From positions 1 to 49,672 of the forward strand of contig JAKITO010000023.1 in NCBI GenBank assembly GCA_021648025.1: a stretch of 49,672 nt of DNA, given 5' to 3'. The stretch is from Paracoccaceae bacterium. GTDB lineage: Bacteria; Pseudomonadota; Alphaproteobacteria; Rhodobacterales; Rhodobacteraceae. A program made the position numbers and the translations under genes. The notes under the pieces are model-generated. The model saw only the letters and a list, made by a program, of their open reading frames with translations, searched no databases and had not been told where the DNA came from. This document shows, in pieces, positions 33,993 to 44,790 of this stretch. Numbering within the stretch: the stretch's first letter is position 1; each line of letters begins with the position of its first letter.

Positions 33993-34616
33993 ATGACCCG
34001 TTTCAAAGCACATATCCGTGCGGCTTTCACGCTTGTCCTGCTTGGACTGGGCAGCGCCGTTTCCGCCCAGTCGGACGAGGTTGACACGTCAACCATCATC
34101 GAAATGGTCCAGGGGGCCGAAGACGCGCCTGTCACAATCGTCGAATACGCCTCTTACACCTGCCCGTATTGCGCGAGTTTCCACAAAGGGCCGTATCAGC
34201 AATTAAAGAAAGATTACATCGACACCGGCAAGGTTAAATTCATCTACCGCGAGGTGTATTTTGACCGCTATGGCCTGTGGGCGTCGATGGTTGCCCGCTG
34301 CTCTGGCCCGGATAAGTTTTTTGGCATCACCGACCTGATCTATGAAAACCAATCTGAATGGAGCCGCGCGGGTGATGCGTCTTCTATCATCGATGAGCTG
34401 CGAAAAATCGGACGTTTGGCCGGGATCGAAAATGACCAGCTTGAAGCCTGTTTGCAGGACGGAACCAAGGCGCAGACACTTGTGTCCTGGTATCAGGAAC
34501 ACGCCGAGGCCGACGGGATCAATTCAACCCCCAGCTTTATCATCAACGGTAAAAGCGTGGAAAATCAGGCGTATTCGTCGTTCTCCGCGATCATCGACGC
34601 AGAGCTGGGCAACTGA
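33993..34616 (+). CDS. DsbA-family thiol:disulfide oxidoreductase
   Basis: 207 residues. Signal peptide (FTLVLLGLGSAVSA), then a thioredoxin fold with redox motif CPYC in YASYTCPYCASFHKG, and the cis-Pro loop in STPSFIINGKSVE. Periplasmic disulfide catalyst of the DsbA/27-kDa OMP-like group common in alphaproteobacteria. The TGATG junction couples it to the CoA-transferase. In relatives smc usually follows; it does not here. Confidence 0.93.
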   Translation: MTRFKAHIRAAFTLVLLGLGSAVSAQSDEVDTSTIIEMVQGAEDAPVTIVEYASYTCPYCASFHKGPYQQLKKDYIDTGKVKFIYREVYFDRYGLWASMVARCSGPDKFFGITDLIYENQSEWSRAGDASSIIDELRKIGRLAGIENDQLEACLQDGTKAQTLVSWYQEHAEADGINSTPSFIINGKSVENQAYSSFSAIIDAELGN

Positions 34617-35728
34617 TGGCGGCCCCTCTTGCGGGGCTGAAAGTTGTCGAACTGGCGCGTATTCTGGCCGGCCCCTGGGCCGGTCAAACCCTGTCTGATC
34701 TTGGGGCGGACGTCACCAAGGTGGAATCACCCCAAGGCGACGACACCCGTGCCTGGGGGCCTCCGTTTGTAACCCGCGGCGATGATGTTTCGGCCTCCTA
34801 CTTCCATTCTACCAACCGCGGCAAAGCATCGGTTACGGTGGATTTCTCGACTTCCGAAGGTCAGGCGCAAATACGCGATCTGATCGTCGGCGCTGACATT
34901 CTGATTGAGAACTTCAAGGTCGGCGGCCTGGCCAAATACGGGCTGGACTATGCCAGCCTGTCGAAAATCAATCCGGCCTTGATTTATTGCTCAATCACCG
35001 GGTTTGGCCAAACCGGCCCTTATGCCCACCGTGCAGGATACGATTTCATCATCCAAGGCATGTCCGGCCTGATGTCTGTCACCGGCGAGACCGACGGCCA
35101 GCCGCAGAAGTCCGGCGTGGCAATTACCGATATTTTCACCGGGGTTTACGCGGTTTCGGGCATTCTGGCAGCGCTGCATCAGCGCCAAACCACCGGCAGA
35201 GGTCAGCATATCGACATGTCCCTGCTGGATGTCGCCGTTGCCGTAACCGCCAATCAGGCAATGAATTATCTGACCACGGGCACGGCGCCCGGTCGGATGG
35301 GCAATTCCCATCCGAACCTGACACCGTATCAGGTGTTTGACTGTTCGGACGGGCATATCATTATCGCCACCGGCAATGACCGTCAGTACCGCCTCCTTTG
35401 CACGCTTCTGGGGTTGGATGACATGGCCGAGGCGCCCGAGTTCGCCCACAACAGCGACCGCATCGCCAACCGCCGGGTCATGATCGCCCGCCTGAACGGG
35501 GCCACGGTTTTGCGCAGCAAAGACAACCTGCTGACGGCCTGCGAAGCGGTTGGCGTTCCGGCCGGACCAATCAATACTTTGGATCAGGTGATGGCCGACC
35601 CCCAGGTCATCGCCCGAGGTATGCAGATCGAGTTGGATGGCATTCCGGGCATCCGCGCGCCGTTCACCTTTTCTGATGCCACATTGGCATATCACCGCCC
35701 GGCCCCCAAGCTGGGCGAGGATGACTAG
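34616..35728 (+). CDS. CaiB/BaiF (family III) CoA-transferase
   Basis: 370 residues. Family III signatures: LAGLKVVELARILAGPWAGQ and LADLGADVTKVE-like LSDLGADVTKVESPQGDDTR at the N-terminus, FHSTNRGKASVTVDF, GFGQTGPYAHRAGYDFI and HIDMSLLDVAVAV with the catalytic Asp. Substrate cannot be told from sequence. ATG overlaps the TGA of the DsbA-like gene. Followed by 317 bp without a clear gene. Confidence 0.92.
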   Translation: MAAPLAGLKVVELARILAGPWAGQTLSDLGADVTKVESPQGDDTRAWGPPFVTRGDDVSASYFHSTNRGKASVTVDFSTSEGQAQIRDLIVGADILIENFKVGGLAKYGLDYASLSKINPALIYCSITGFGQTGPYAHRAGYDFIIQGMSGLMSVTGETDGQPQKSGVAITDIFTGVYAVSGILAALHQRQTTGRGQHIDMSLLDVAVAVTANQAMNYLTTGTAPGRMGNSHPNLTPYQVFDCSDGHIIIATGNDRQYRLLCTLLGLDDMAEAPEFAHNSDRIANRRVMIARLNGATVLRSKDNLLTACEAVGVPAGPINTLDQVMADPQVIARGMQIELDGIPGIRAPFTFSDATLAYHRPAPKLGEDD

Positions 35729-36045
35729 GGGTCGGAACTGCGTGACTTTCATCACTTCCCCGGACGCTCTGGCGTACTGGCCAGCAACAGCATGTGTGCA
35801 ACTGTGCGCCCAACGGCGGCGATTGCTTTGTGCTCTGGTCTGACCCATAAAACAATACGATCGACGCCCTGAACGGATCGAGGCCGAAACCGCTAGCAGG
35901 GCTGGCGACACTGATCAACCCGAACCGCGCCATGCCTGCCGCTGTCCCCGGCGCGGAATCGGTCCACAAAGACGGCTGTGCAAAGACGGCTGTGCAATTG
36001 GCTATTTAGGCCTGCGCAACCGTGGGTTTTCACCCACGTTTGCGG
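35729..36045. other. Intergenic with a tandem repeat and a bidirectional terminator-like hairpin
   Basis: Holds two adjoining copies of AAAGACGGCTGTGC (35968-35981 and 35982-35995) and a hairpin near the hspQ stop. A reverse-strand ORF (35664-35969) has no recognisable motif and enters the CoA-transferase gene, so I do not call it. Confidence 0.6.
36013..36044. terminator. Terminator-like hairpin between convergent genes
   Basis: CGTGGGT (36021-36027) pairs with ACCCACG (36032-36038) around TTTC; the stem extends by five pairs beyond one mismatch. It can serve both the CoA-transferase and hspQ transcripts. The T-run is short. Confidence 0.65.
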
Positions 36046-36372
36046 TCAGTTCAACTGAAAGTGCAACGGATAGGTTCCGTCCTCGAACGGACCGAACATA
36101 TCCGGGATATCGGGATGATCCACCGGTTCGCCGGAATAATCCGCCACCAGGTTTTGTTCCGATACATAAGCCACATAGTAGCTTTGATCGTTCTCAGCCA
36201 GAAGATGATAAAACGGCTGTTCCTTGACCGGGCGGCTGTCTTCGGGAATCGCCTGATACCATTCTTCGGAATTCGAAAAATTCGGATCCACGTCAAACAC
36301 CACCCCCCGAAAGGGATGTTTCTTGTGCCGGACCACCTGGCCCAAATGATACTTTGCACGCATATTCAACAT
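36046..36372 (-). CDS. hspQ: Heat-shock protein HspQ (YccV-like)
   Basis: 108 residues. HspQ signature: YHLGQVVRHKKHPFRGVVFD, then DQSYYVAYVSEQNLVADYSG and HPDIPDMFG. In enterobacteria it binds hemimethylated DNA and acts as a Lon adaptor/specificity factor. Start ATG 36372 has AGGGG upstream at 9 nt. Stands alone. Confidence 0.94.
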   Translation of the reverse strand: MLNMRAKYHLGQVVRHKKHPFRGVVFDVDPNFSNSEEWYQAIPEDSRPVKEQPFYHLLAENDQSYYVAYVSEQNLVADYSGEPVDHPDIPDMFGPFEDGTYPLHFQLN

Positions 36373-36626
36373 AGTTCGAAGCCCCTATCCCGAAGTTTTA
36401 CCCTTTTCAAGGCCGGCTTGTCCATAAAATAGGCGGACCATCCCGGAAACAGTCTGTGAACTCTCCTACGACAATTAATTTCAAATTCACCAAATTCAGA
36501 CTGCCACCAGGCTGCCTATTGGGCACAATCACATCATTTTACGCATTCTGACGCCAAATCTGATGTAAATGTGATTCCCTCTTTGGCCACATTGCGTTAA
36601 AATGTCCCAAAAAGGTTAAGAGGCAG

Positions 36627-37217
36627 ATGAGCAAAACACTAAGCGCGATGTTGCTGGCGCTGATGCTGGCGTCCTGTGGGGGTGGGTATAAACCCGCGCC
36701 CAACAACCTGAATGACGCGTGTTCGATCGCCCAGCAACGGCCAAAATTCATGAAGGCGTTCAAGGCGACCGAACGTAAATGGGATGTGCCGGTCGCCGTT
36801 CAAATGGCCACCATCTATCAGGAAAGCAGGTTTCGCAGCGACGCCCGTACGCCATTCCGGTATGTTCTTGGGGTCATTCCGATGGGCCGTCAAAGCAGTG
36901 CGTTTGGCTTTAGCCAGGCGCTTGATGGTACTTGGGATGAATACCGCAAGGATACCGGACAACGCCGCGCAAAAAGGAACAAAATACGCGATGCCACCGA
37001 TTTTATCGGCTGGTACATGAATCAAAGCCGTGAGCGGAACGGCATTGCCCTTGATGACGCTCGCAATCAGTATCTGGCCTATCACGAAGGTCACACGGGT
37101 TACGCACGCGGCAGTTACAACAAGAAAAGCTGGCTGGTGCGGGTTGCAGCAGATACCGGCGCGCGGGCAGAAACCTATGACACCCAACTGCGCAATTGTC
37201 GTAGCTACCGGTACTAA
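36627..37217 (+). CDS. Lytic transglycosylase-like (SLT) lipoprotein
   Basis: 196 residues. Lipobox LASC near residue 17 (MLLALMLASCGGG). The SLT-like fold has catalytic Glu in VQMATIYQESRFR, then AFGFSQALDGTWDEYR, and YLAYHEGHTGYARGSY. Cleaves peptidoglycan glycan strands at the outer membrane side. RBS AAGAGG. Its stop is 3 bp from the convergent lolA stop. Confidence 0.9.
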   Translation: MSKTLSAMLLALMLASCGGGYKPAPNNLNDACSIAQQRPKFMKAFKATERKWDVPVAVQMATIYQESRFRSDARTPFRYVLGVIPMGRQSSAFGFSQALDGTWDEYRKDTGQRRAKRNKIRDATDFIGWYMNQSRERNGIALDDARNQYLAYHEGHTGYARGSYNKKSWLVRVAADTGARAETYDTQLRNCRSYRY

Positions 37218-37220
37218 AGT

Positions 37221-37817
37221 TTACCGGCCTGACGAACCGGTTTCCATTTCGATTGCAAACAAATCACTGCTGAATTGCCCGCCGGTTTGCAGCCCATCCA
37301 GCACCACCGTGGTTTGCCCGCCGTTGCCGTCATTGATCACCCACTCTGTTAAAGCGACCGGGTTACCGGTGAACTTCAAATCAATGCTGCCATATTCCGG
37401 ATGCTCCGGGTCCAGCGCCCGGACAATTGTTGCGGTGCCATCAAACCTGTGGCCCACAACCATTTTCGCCTGATCCAGATCGACCTTACGGGCCAGAATG
37501 ATCCACAAAGGTGTGCGTTTCAACGGATAGGTTTCGGGCGGCTCATTGGATTTGGGATCATGAATGACCACAGCCCCAGCGCCCGCAATGACAACGGCTG
37601 CCTCTGGTGGGTCATATTCAAACCGCATCCGGCCCGGACGATGGATGTAAATCACGCCAGTCGAGAGGCTGCCATCGTCATTGATTTGCGAAAACCGGCT
37701 TTGCGCCGTAGTAATCGCGTTGAAGTAAGCCGAAATCGTCTCAAGCGGCAGCTTTTCAGCGGCCCAGCCGGACGGGGCCGCCAGCGCAAGAATAAGGGTC
37801 AGAATAATTCGTTTCAT
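37221..37817 (-). CDS. lolA: Outer-membrane lipoprotein carrier LolA
   Basis: 198 residues from ATG 37817 (MKRIILTLILALAAPSGWAA signal peptide); the frame extends upstream into ftsK and that part is rejected. Mature part: ITTAQSRFSQINDDGSLSTG, HRPGRMRFEYDPPE and LDGLQTGGQF, typical of alphaproteobacterial LolA. Carries lipoproteins across the periplasm. 40 bp after ftsK on the same strand, an arrangement conserved in the order. Functionally linked to Lnt (14546). Confidence 0.92.
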   Translation of the reverse strand: MKRIILTLILALAAPSGWAAEKLPLETISAYFNAITTAQSRFSQINDDGSLSTGVIYIHRPGRMRFEYDPPEAAVVIAGAGAVVIHDPKSNEPPETYPLKRTPLWIILARKVDLDQAKMVVGHRFDGTATIVRALDPEHPEYGSIDLKFTGNPVALTEWVINDGNGGQTTVVLDGLQTGGQFSSDLFAIEMETGSSGR

Positions 37818-37857
37818 ACCACCCAGATAGTCAGTTCCAGCGCGATTATAACCCGTA

Positions 37858-40758
37858 TCATTGTTGTTCCGGCACCAATATGTCACGTTTGCCAACGTGA
37901 TTGGCAGGTGAAACCAGACCGGCATCCTCCATCTGCTCAACCAGACGCGCGGCCTTGTTATAGCCGATTGCCAGTTTACGCTGGATATATGAGGTCGAAC
38001 ATTTGCGATCGTTGATCACAATCTGAACAGCTGTGTCGTACAACGCATCTGCGCCGTCCGTGTTGCCGCCAAGGCCCAGAACCTGGTCAATGTCACTGCC
38101 ACGTTCGCCGTCCGGGCCGTCCAGCACGTTGCCGACGTATTCCGGCGGGCCAAATCCTTTCAGATGGGTCACCACCTCTTCAACCTCTTCATCGGACACA
38201 AACGGCCCGTGACAGCGGGTAATCTTGGCGCCACCGGCCATGTAAAGCATGTCACCCATGCCCAAAAGTTGTTCCGCCCCCATTTCGCCCAGAATGGTCC
38301 GGCTGTCGATTTTCGATGTCACCTGAAACGATATCCGGGTTGGAAAGTTGGCCTTGATGGTGCCGGTGATCACATCCACCGACGGGCGCTGAGTGGCCAT
38401 GATCAGATGAATGCCGGACGCTCGCGCCATCTGCGCCAATCGCTGAATGCAGGCCTCGATCTCTTTGCCCGCGACCATCATCAGGTCGGCCATTTCGTCA
38501 ACGATCACGACGATATAGGGCAACGCCTCGGGTGCAAATTCTTCGGTCTCAAACACAGGATCGCCGGTTTCATCGTCAAATCCGGTTTGAACCGTGCGGC
38601 TGAACATCTGGTTCTTGGCCAGCGCCTCTTTGACACGGCCGTTATAACCTTCGATGTTACGCACCCCCATTTTCGACATCTTGCGATAGCGATCTTCCAT
38701 TTCGCCAACAGTCCATTTCAGGGCGACAACGGCCTTTTTAGGGTCTGTTACGACGGGTGACAAAAGATGCGGAATCCCGTCATAAACCGACAATTCCAGC
38801 ATTTTAGGGTCGATCATGATCATCCGGCATTCGTCGGGTGTCAGCTTGTACAGCAGCGACAGGATCATCGTGTTGATCGCCACCGATTTACCCGACCCGG
38901 TGGTTCCGGCAATCAAAAGGTGGGGCATCTTGGCAAGGTTGGCAACAATCGGATCACCACCGATGCCTTTGCCCAGCGCCAAAGGCAATTGCATGTTGCT
39001 GTCACCAAAGTCCCGCGCTGCCAGCACCTCGCGCAACACACACATTTCGCGATTTTCGTTGGGCAGCTCGATGCCAATGACAGACCGGCCCGGAACCGTC
39101 GACACCCGCGCCGACAGGGCCGCCATGGAACGGGCAATATCATCCGCCAGACCGATCACCCGACTGGCCTTGAGGCCCGGAGCAGGCTCTAATTCGTACA
39201 TTGTGACAACCGGGCCGGGGCGCACGCTGACAATTTCGCCTTTGACGCCATAGTCGTCCAGAACGCTTTCCAGCATCCGGGCGTTTTGTTCTAACGCTTC
39301 GTCGCTCAGATGATGGCGTTTTACCTGCGACGGGTTGGCCAGCAGGTTGAGTGGTGGCAGTTCAAAAGCCACTGAATTGTCTTCGAACGCCAACGCAGGC
39401 TGGGCTTCGGCCTTGGCCCGGCGCGACGGGGCTGGTGGTTTTCGGATCGGGTTCTGAACCACTTTACGCGGCGCAGAGACCGGAACCTGAAGGGGGGCCG
39501 CATCTGGGGTTTGCAACTGCAAGCCTTGATCAAGCGGATCTAATACCGGCGCTTCCATCCGCGAAACAGCGGCTTTTGCGCTGGTCATGGGCGGTTCAGG
39601 CGGAAGGCCAGCAGAGCCGATAGTATCCAGAACCAATGGGTCAGGCCCGCGACCGCGGCCGTTGGTCAACGGGCGCTCGGGATCAATCATCGGGGGGGGG
39701 GCATCGGCCAATACACGCAACCGCACGGCATCGGCGATCTTGGCACGAATACGGTCGTCGCCTGGCAATATATCCAGATCATCCGCAATTGCATCAACAT
39801 TCGCCGGTTCAACCAATTCCGGTGTTGGCAAGGTTTCGGCTGAACTATCCGGGCGGCGGATCAGCGACGGAAGGCGGGACAACAGACTGGTGCGCTCTGG
39901 TTCAAAAATAGGCTCTGGCATAGGTTTTAGGGCGGTTCCGGTTCCTGGAGCCAGCACCGGAGCGGTGACAATAGGCGCCGCTGCAAGTGCGGCCACTTCT
40001 GCGGCTTCCTGCTCTTGTCGCGCGACGATATCGGCCAATCGGGCTGCTTCTTTACGTTCGGCCCGGCGGGCCTGACTGGTGCGGGCGGCGGCTACGGCGG
40101 TTGTTGCACCCCGCCCCAACAGGGTCAGAATTGCGCCGTACACCATGATAAAGCCGATCAGTGCAAACCGGATGGCACGCGCCATTTCTTGACGGGTAAA
40201 GCCCAGGACATACGCGCCAAGCGTCACCATTCCGACGGCCATAACCAGCGACGTCAGCTTGACCGCCAAATGCGAACCAACCGGCAAAAGCGTCAAAATC
40301 GCGCCCATTACCGTGTCACCAAACAGCCCGCCCAAGCCATAACTATGGGTGGCCAGCCATGCCGATCCGGGGATCAAGGTGGCAGCGTAAACCGATGCCA
40401 CGGCAATGGCGATGGGCGCGAATATCAGTCGGGTAATCGCCCGTTCGGCACCCCTATGCAGGATGAACCGCAAACCCCATGCCAGCATGGTCACAGCAAT
40501 TCCCCAACTGCCCCAGCCGACGATCATGAACAACGGTGCCGACAGCGACGCGCCGATACGGCCCATAAGATTCTGCACCGGCGCATCCGTTGACACCATC
40601 CAATTGGGATCGTCCGGCGTGTAAGACCCGATCATCGCCGCCGCCATCAACCCCAGAACAATCAGCGTGATGCCGATCAGTTCCTTGCCGCGTTTTTCAA
40701 TCGCCGCCTGCATATTGCTGTCCAGCAACGGGTCGCGGGGTCTTGAGTGATATGCCAT
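37858..40758 (-). CDS. ftsK: DNA translocase FtsK
   Basis: 966 residues. N-terminal membrane domain with four to five spans (first: [19 protein letters not shown]), a Pro/Ala-rich linker of about 220 residues, then the motor. Walker A is [15 protein letters not shown]; Walker B is [12 protein letters not shown]; the C-terminal gamma domain ([19 protein letters not shown]) recognises KOPS. Pumps DNA at the septum and activates XerCD at dif. RBS GAGGA. Precedes lolA. Confidence 0.98.
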   Translation of the reverse strand: MAYHSRPRDPLLDSNMQAAIEKRGKELIGITLIVLGLMAAAMIGSYTPDDPNWMVSTDAPVQNLMGRIGASLSAPLFMIVGWGSWGIAVTMLAWGLRFILHRGAERAITRLIFAPIAIAVASVYAATLIPGSAWLATHSYGLGGLFGDTVMGAILTLLPVGSHLAVKLTSLVMAVGMVTLGAYVLGFTRQEMARAIRFALIGFIMVYGAILTLLGRGATTAVAAARTSQARRAERKEAARLADIVARQEQEAAEVAALAAAPIVTAPVLAPGTGTALKPMPEPIFEPERTSLLSRLPSLIRRPDSSAETLPTPELVEPANVDAIADDLDILPGDDRIRAKIADAVRLRVLADAPPPMIDPERPLTNGRGRGPDPLVLDTIGSAGLPPEPPMTSAKAAVSRMEAPVLDPLDQGLQLQTPDAAPLQVPVSAPRKVVQNPIRKPPAPSRRAKAEAQPALAFEDNSVAFELPPLNLLANPSQVKRHHLSDEALEQNARMLESVLDDYGVKGEIVSVRPGPVVTMYELEPAPGLKASRVIGLADDIARSMAALSARVSTVPGRSVIGIELPNENREMCVLREVLAARDFGDSNMQLPLALGKGIGGDPIVANLAKMPHLLIAGTTGSGKSVAINTMILSLLYKLTPDECRMIMIDPKMLELSVYDGIPHLLSPVVTDPKKAVVALKWTVGEMEDRYRKMSKMGVRNIEGYNGRVKEALAKNQMFSRTVQTGFDDETGDPVFETEEFAPEALPYIVVIVDEMADLMMVAGKEIEACIQRLAQMARASGIHLIMATQRPSVDVITGTIKANFPTRISFQVTSKIDSRTILGEMGAEQLLGMGDMLYMAGGAKITRCHGPFVSDEEVEEVVTHLKGFGPPEYVGNVLDGPDGERGSDIDQVLGLGGNTDGADALYDTAVQIVINDRKCSTSYIQRKLAIGYNKAARLVEQMEDAGLVSPANHVGKRDILVPEQQ

Positions 40759-40822
40759 GCCTGTCCTCGGTCTTGTTTTTTATTGGACGTTTTGTACCGG
40801 GCCGTTGGCCCGGATCGTCCGT

Positions 40823-42001
40823 TTAGTACAAACAATCGCGCAATGTGGTCAGTGCGCGTTGCGTATTTTCCTTTGGGGCCACCAGGGCGACCCTGATAAA
40901 TCCCTCTCCCGGATTCTGCCCCGGCGCACCTTGCGAAAGATATGCGCCCGGCAAAACCCTGACCCCGGTTTCCTGCCAGAGCTTCAGCGTCGCCGCCTCT
41001 CCGTCCTTCACCGGCAGCCACAGGAAAAACCCGGCCTCGGGGCCTTGATAGCCGTGAACAGAGCCTAATACCTGATCGGCAACTGCATATTTTTCCTGGT
41101 AAAGCGCGCGGTTTTCCACCACATGCGCTTCGTCCGCCCAAACCTGTGTGGCGGCGGCCTGCAAAGGTGACGGCGACGGCGCGCCGTTATAGGCCCGAAG
41201 CTGCTTCATCGCCTTAATGCTTTGCGGCCCTCCGGCCACAAACCCCGACCGCAATCCCGGCAAGTTCGAGCGTTTGGATAGCGAGTGAAAGATCGTCACC
41301 CGTTCCGGGTCTGCACCCATGGCATTGGCCACCTCAAGTGCTCCGGGGGGCGGAGTGTCGCGGTAAATTTCGGAATAACATTCGTCGGCGAAGATGCGGA
41401 AATCATAGCGTTCGGCCAAGGTTATCAATGCGGCCCAATAGTCGCGGTTTGCAACCGACCCTTGCGGGTTGGCGGGCGAACAGATGTAGGCGATGGTGAC
41501 CCGGTTCAGGACGTCGTCGGACAGGGCCGCGTAGTCGGGCAAATACCCGGTTGCCGCTGTGGCGGGCACAAAAACCGGCTCGGCTCCGACCGAGATCGCC
41601 GCAACCATATAGACCTGGTAAAACGGGTTTGGCGTCAGGATGACGGGTGTTTGGCCATTCTTGACCTCAGGGCACAGCGCCATTGCGGCGTTATACAGCC
41701 CTTCGCGGGTACCATTCAGGGACATAACCTGGGTGGCGGGGTCAAGTGTCACGCCATAGCGACGTTTGACCCAATTGGCACAAGAGGCGCGCAATTCGTC
41801 GGTGCCATCATTGTTGGGATAATTGTTAAACCCGGCGGCGTTTTCGACGATGATGTCGGTTACCCAGGACGGAAACGCATGTTTCGGCTCGCCAATGGTC
41901 ATCTGTTCCACTGCACCGCCGGGGGTGTGGTGGTCCAACAACGCACGAAGGCGCGGGAATGCGTATGCCGGTAGGTTCGAAAACCGCGCGGGGTTGTCCA
42001 T
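40823..42001 (-). CDS. Class I/II PLP-dependent aminotransferase
   Basis: 392 residues. PLP Lys in FHSLSKRSNLPGLRSGF; the cofactor-binding Asp in RIFADECYSEIYRD; NGTREGLYNAAMALC near residue 95. Resembles the succinyldiaminopimelate aminotransferase (DapC-like) group, so lysine/meso-DAP synthesis is a fair guess; other 2-oxo acids cannot be excluded. Lies 64 bp upstream of ftsK on the same strand, as in related genomes. Confidence 0.88.
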   Translation of the reverse strand: MDNPARFSNLPAYAFPRLRALLDHHTPGGAVEQMTIGEPKHAFPSWVTDIIVENAAGFNNYPNNDGTDELRASCANWVKRRYGVTLDPATQVMSLNGTREGLYNAAMALCPEVKNGQTPVILTPNPFYQVYMVAAISVGAEPVFVPATAATGYLPDYAALSDDVLNRVTIAYICSPANPQGSVANRDYWAALITLAERYDFRIFADECYSEIYRDTPPPGALEVANAMGADPERVTIFHSLSKRSNLPGLRSGFVAGGPQSIKAMKQLRAYNGAPSPSPLQAAATQVWADEAHVVENRALYQEKYAVADQVLGSVHGYQGPEAGFFLWLPVKDGEAATLKLWQETGVRVLPGAYLSQGAPGQNPGEGFIRVALVAPKENTQRALTTLRDCLY

Positions 42002-42183
42002 ATCACTGCCTCAAATCCCAGGGTCATGTCGCCCCGTTTGAAATGAAGTGTAATGGCCCGCGACTCGCCCGTCCAGACAAAGAGAATGAGAGGGTGGGTT
42101 TTGTGGCTTTCAGGTCAAAGTACTGGCCATATCACATCAATCCGCCCAGAGACTGACCTGTGATTGTTGCGTAGAAACTGTGT

Positions 42184-42582
42184 TTATGCCCATTCTTTCT
42201 GCCACAAAGTTTCCCGCCTGAGAACAGAAACCGCGTTCAACCCTTTGTGGCTGCGGTGCTCTAGCCCCGGTGCCAGGTTGCGTTTTGCAGCGCCATATGA
42301 GCGCAACTTATAGGTGATCATCACCTCGTCCAGGTGCCATTTGTCGCCAACTGGTGGGCGATCCCGTCGTATCGCCTTGGCATACAGACGGCCGAACTTA
42401 CCGACCCAAAACCGGATCGTTTCATGGCTGACGACAATCCCCCGTTCCGCCAAAAGATCTTCGACGTCACGCAGGCTCAAGCTGAAACGGAAATACAGCC
42501 AGACCGAATACTCGATGATTTCTGGCGGGAAGCGGTGGCCTCTAAAGCCGGGGAAATTCTTGCGTTTGGTCATGGCAGGCAT
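42184..42582 (-). pseudogene. IS6-family transposase, internally deleted
   Basis: Starts MPAMTKRKNFPGFRGHRFPP and keeps the N-terminal HTH (LSLRDVEDLLAERGIVVSHE) and first catalytic Asp (KWHLDEV). Then jumps at about residue 88 to TYKLRSYGAAKRNLAPGLEH, which normally lies near the C-terminus, so about 80 residues with the second Asp are gone. After SHKGLN the end is scrambled by small deletions. Not able to transpose. The IS ends are not visible with confidence. Confidence 0.82.
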
Positions 42583-42783
42583 CTAAGTTTGGGCGGATGG
42601 GCCGTCAAGTTGACAGTACCCGCCTCCCTCCAATTCCTACCAACTTCGCGACACCACCTTGGATTCTCTCAAGCGCCACCCTGTGGCTTGAAAACAGCCT
42701 TGCAAATGACAAAAATTCACTCGGCAACAGACCCGATAAAGCGCTTGCAACATGCGGATTTAGTGACTAATCACCCGCAGACA
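42583..42783. other. Noncoding DNA in the second graveyard
   Basis: Together with the tRNA relic that follows, this fills 338 bp between the IS6 remnant and tRNA-Thr. GTTGACAGTACC near 42612-42623 may be an IS end. I see no gene. Confidence 0.4.
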
Positions 42784-42845
42784 GCACTGTTGAAGCTCAA
42801 AGGTAGAGCACTTCCCTGGTAAGGGGCGGTTCTGGGGAGTTAGAT
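42784..42845 (+). pseudogene. Decayed tRNA-Thr copy
   Basis: Aligns with the intact tRNA-Thr 137 bp downstream: AGCTC-A-AGGTAGAGCACT in the D arm and CCTGGTAAGGGG in the anticodon arm (anticodon GGT retained). The acceptor stem does not pair and the T arm is lost (GGGGAGTTAGATAG). A relic of a tandem tRNA duplication or of an old att site. Confidence 0.7.
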
Positions 42846-42920
42846 AGTTGAACTAGAGGGTTTTTCCAGGACCCTTTTGCTTCGGGGTAACGACCGGGGT
42901 TGCTAACTGGAAAACAGCAG

Positions 42921-42995
<75 letters not shown>

Positions 42996-43130
42996 TAAAG
43001 CACTGATTTTCCAGTGAAACTTTCCCCAACCTCGGTGCACGAATTTTTGGCTGCCAATTTAACATACACGGCCGAGTCCCTATGGACGTGAACCAAGCGC
43101 GCTTTTGTCTATGCTGCACCCGATCACTGA

Positions 43131-43290
43131 ACCGCCCCTTGTTTGCCGGAGGCTGATTTATCTTAGCGACGCAGCCATGTCTGATCGTTCCAGAGCCGCG
43201 TAGAAGTTTACCTCGGTTTCTGTTGGCGGGATATTCCTGATAGGCTTCAGCAGACGGCGGTTGTCGAACCAATCGACTGGTCCATCTCGT
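43131..43290 (-). mobile_element. 3' end of an IS3-family element
   Basis: The reverse strand encodes VDWFDNRRLLKPIRNIPPTE, then NFYAALERSDMAA and a stop, the C-terminus of many IS3 OrfB proteins. The terminal inverted repeat follows: TGAACCGCCCCTTG at 43131 on the plus strand, reading into TTTGCCGGAGGCT. The other end is missing; the fragment ends before the small gene at 43346. Not the same IS as 46726-47757. Confidence 0.8.
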
Positions 43291-43345
43291 AATCCGAACA
43301 ACAGCGAGCCTAGACCCTTTTTGGTCCCTCATGTATGATATCATC

Positions 43346-43516
43346 ATGGCAGGCAAATCACCCCCATCGGCGAAATCAGGTCCGACACCAAACCGTGACG
43401 ACAGACTCAAGGCTGCGCTAAAGGCGAACCTTGGCCGACGTAAGATGCAGGCGCGCGCGCGCCTTCAGGCGAATTCCGGGGAACAAGACAAAAAGACCGA
43501 TATCAATAAAGGATAG
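43346..43516 (+). CDS. Small conserved basic protein upstream of murA
   Basis: 56 residues from ATG 43346 (or 61 from 43331; neither has a clear RBS). A Pro/Ser-rich start is followed by [24 protein letters not shown], a basic helix. Short proteins with this LKANLxRRKxQARAR core before murA are familiar in roseobacters. Ends 5 bp before murA, so in the same operon. Function unknown. Confidence 0.7.
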   Translation: MAGKSPPSAKSGPTPNRDDRLKAALKANLGRRKMQARARLQANSGEQDKKTDINKG

Positions 43517-43521
43517 AGCAG

Positions 43522-44790
43522 ATGGACACGATACATATAACAGGCAACGGGCCGCTTAGTGGCCAAATCCCAATCGCCGGGGCCAAAAATGCCTGTCTTA
43601 CTCTGATGCCCGCGACATTGCTGAGCGACGAACCATTGACCCTGACAAATGTACCGCGCCTTAGCGACATCGCCACCATGACCCAGCTCTTGACCTCGCT
43701 TGGGGCCGAAGTCAGCGCGTTGCAGGATGGTCAGGTTCTCGCCATGTCCAGCCACAACCAGAACAATCTGACAGCTGATTATGATATCGTTCGCAAGATG
43801 CGCGCGTCGATCCTGGTTCTGGGGCCGATGTTGGCACGCCACGGGCAGGCGACGGTTTCGTTGCCTGGCGGTTGCGCAATTGGCGCGCGCCCGGTTGATC
43901 TGCACCTCAAGGCGTTAGAGGCGATGGGCGCGGAACTGGACCTTAGGGACGGTTATGTGCACGCAAAAGCGCCCGGCGGGTTGAAAGGCGGGGTGGTGGA
44001 TTTCCCGTTTGTTTCCGTGGGTGCAACTGAAAACGCCCTGATGGCGGCGACCTTGGCCAAAGGGACCACCGTTATAAACCGCGCCGCACGCGAGCCCGAA
44101 ATTGTCGATCTGGCGCAATGCCTGCGCAAGATGGGGGCACAGATTGAAGGCGAAGGCACCGGGACGATCACCATTCAGGGGGTTGACCGGTTGCACGGGG
44201 CGACCCACCCGGTGGTGACCGACCGGATCGAACTTGGAACCTATATGCTGGCCCCGGCAATCTGCGGCGGCGAGGTGGAATTGCTGGGTGGGCGGCTTGA
44301 CCTGGTGGGCGCGTTCAGTGAAAAACTGGACGAGGCGGGGATTGAAGTGACCGAGACCGACAAAGGCCTGAAGGTTCGCCGCCGGTCTGACCATGTAAAG
44401 GCCGTTAATGTGACGACTGCGCCATTTCCGGGCTTTCCAACTGACCTTCAGGCGCAGATGATGGCGCTGATGTGTACCGCTGACGGGGTCAGCGTGCTGG
44501 AAGAAAAGATATTTGAAAACCGGTTCATGCACGCGCCGGAACTGATGCGCATGGGCGCGCAGATCGACGTGAGCGGCGGGACTGCAACCGTGACCGGAGT
44601 TGACCGGCTGAAGGGCGCGCAAGTGATGGCGACGGATTTGCGTGCGTCGGTGTCGTTGATCCTTGCGGGCATGGCGGCTGACGGCGTTACAACCGTGGGT
44701 CGGGTGTACCACCTTGACCGGGGGTATGAACATGTGGTGCGCAAGCTGGAAGGCGTGGGCGCAAAAATAGAACGGATCAAAAGCCAGTGA
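43522..44790 (+). CDS. murA: UDP-N-acetylglucosamine 1-carboxyvinyltransferase MurA
   Basis: 422 residues. First committed step of peptidoglycan synthesis. [17 protein letters not shown] at the N-terminus (Lys22/Asn23 equivalents); catalytic Cys in [17 protein letters not shown], the fosfomycin target; [13 protein letters not shown] and [21 protein letters not shown]. Overlaps DUF2948 by 4 bp (GTGA). Confidence 0.98.
   Translation: MDTIHITGNGPLSGQIPIAGAKNACLTLMPATLLSDEPLTLTNVPRLSDIATMTQLLTSLGAEVSALQDGQVLAMSSHNQNNLTADYDIVRKMRASILVLGPMLARHGQATVSLPGGCAIGARPVDLHLKALEAMGAELDLRDGYVHAKAPGGLKGGVVDFPFVSVGATENALMAATLAKGTTVINRAAREPEIVDLAQCLRKMGAQIEGEGTGTITIQGVDRLHGATHPVVTDRIELGTYMLAPAICGGEVELLGGRLDLVGAFSEKLDEAGIEVTETDKGLKVRRRSDHVKAVNVTTAPFPGFPTDLQAQMMALMCTADGVSVLEEKIFENRFMHAPELMRMGAQIDVSGGTATVTGVDRLKGAQVMATDLRASVSLILAGMAADGVTTVGRVYHLDRGYEHVVRKLEGVGAKIERIKSQ

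Noticed and set aside
35664..35969. Minus-strand ORF of 101 codons between the CoA-transferase and hspQ genes
   Set aside because: Overlaps the CoA-transferase 3' end, no RBS, no family features.
42060..42100. A further hairpin-insertion copy, suggested by ATGAGAGGG
   Set aside because: No TTGCCCGGCAG-like left block and no hairpin at the right distance.
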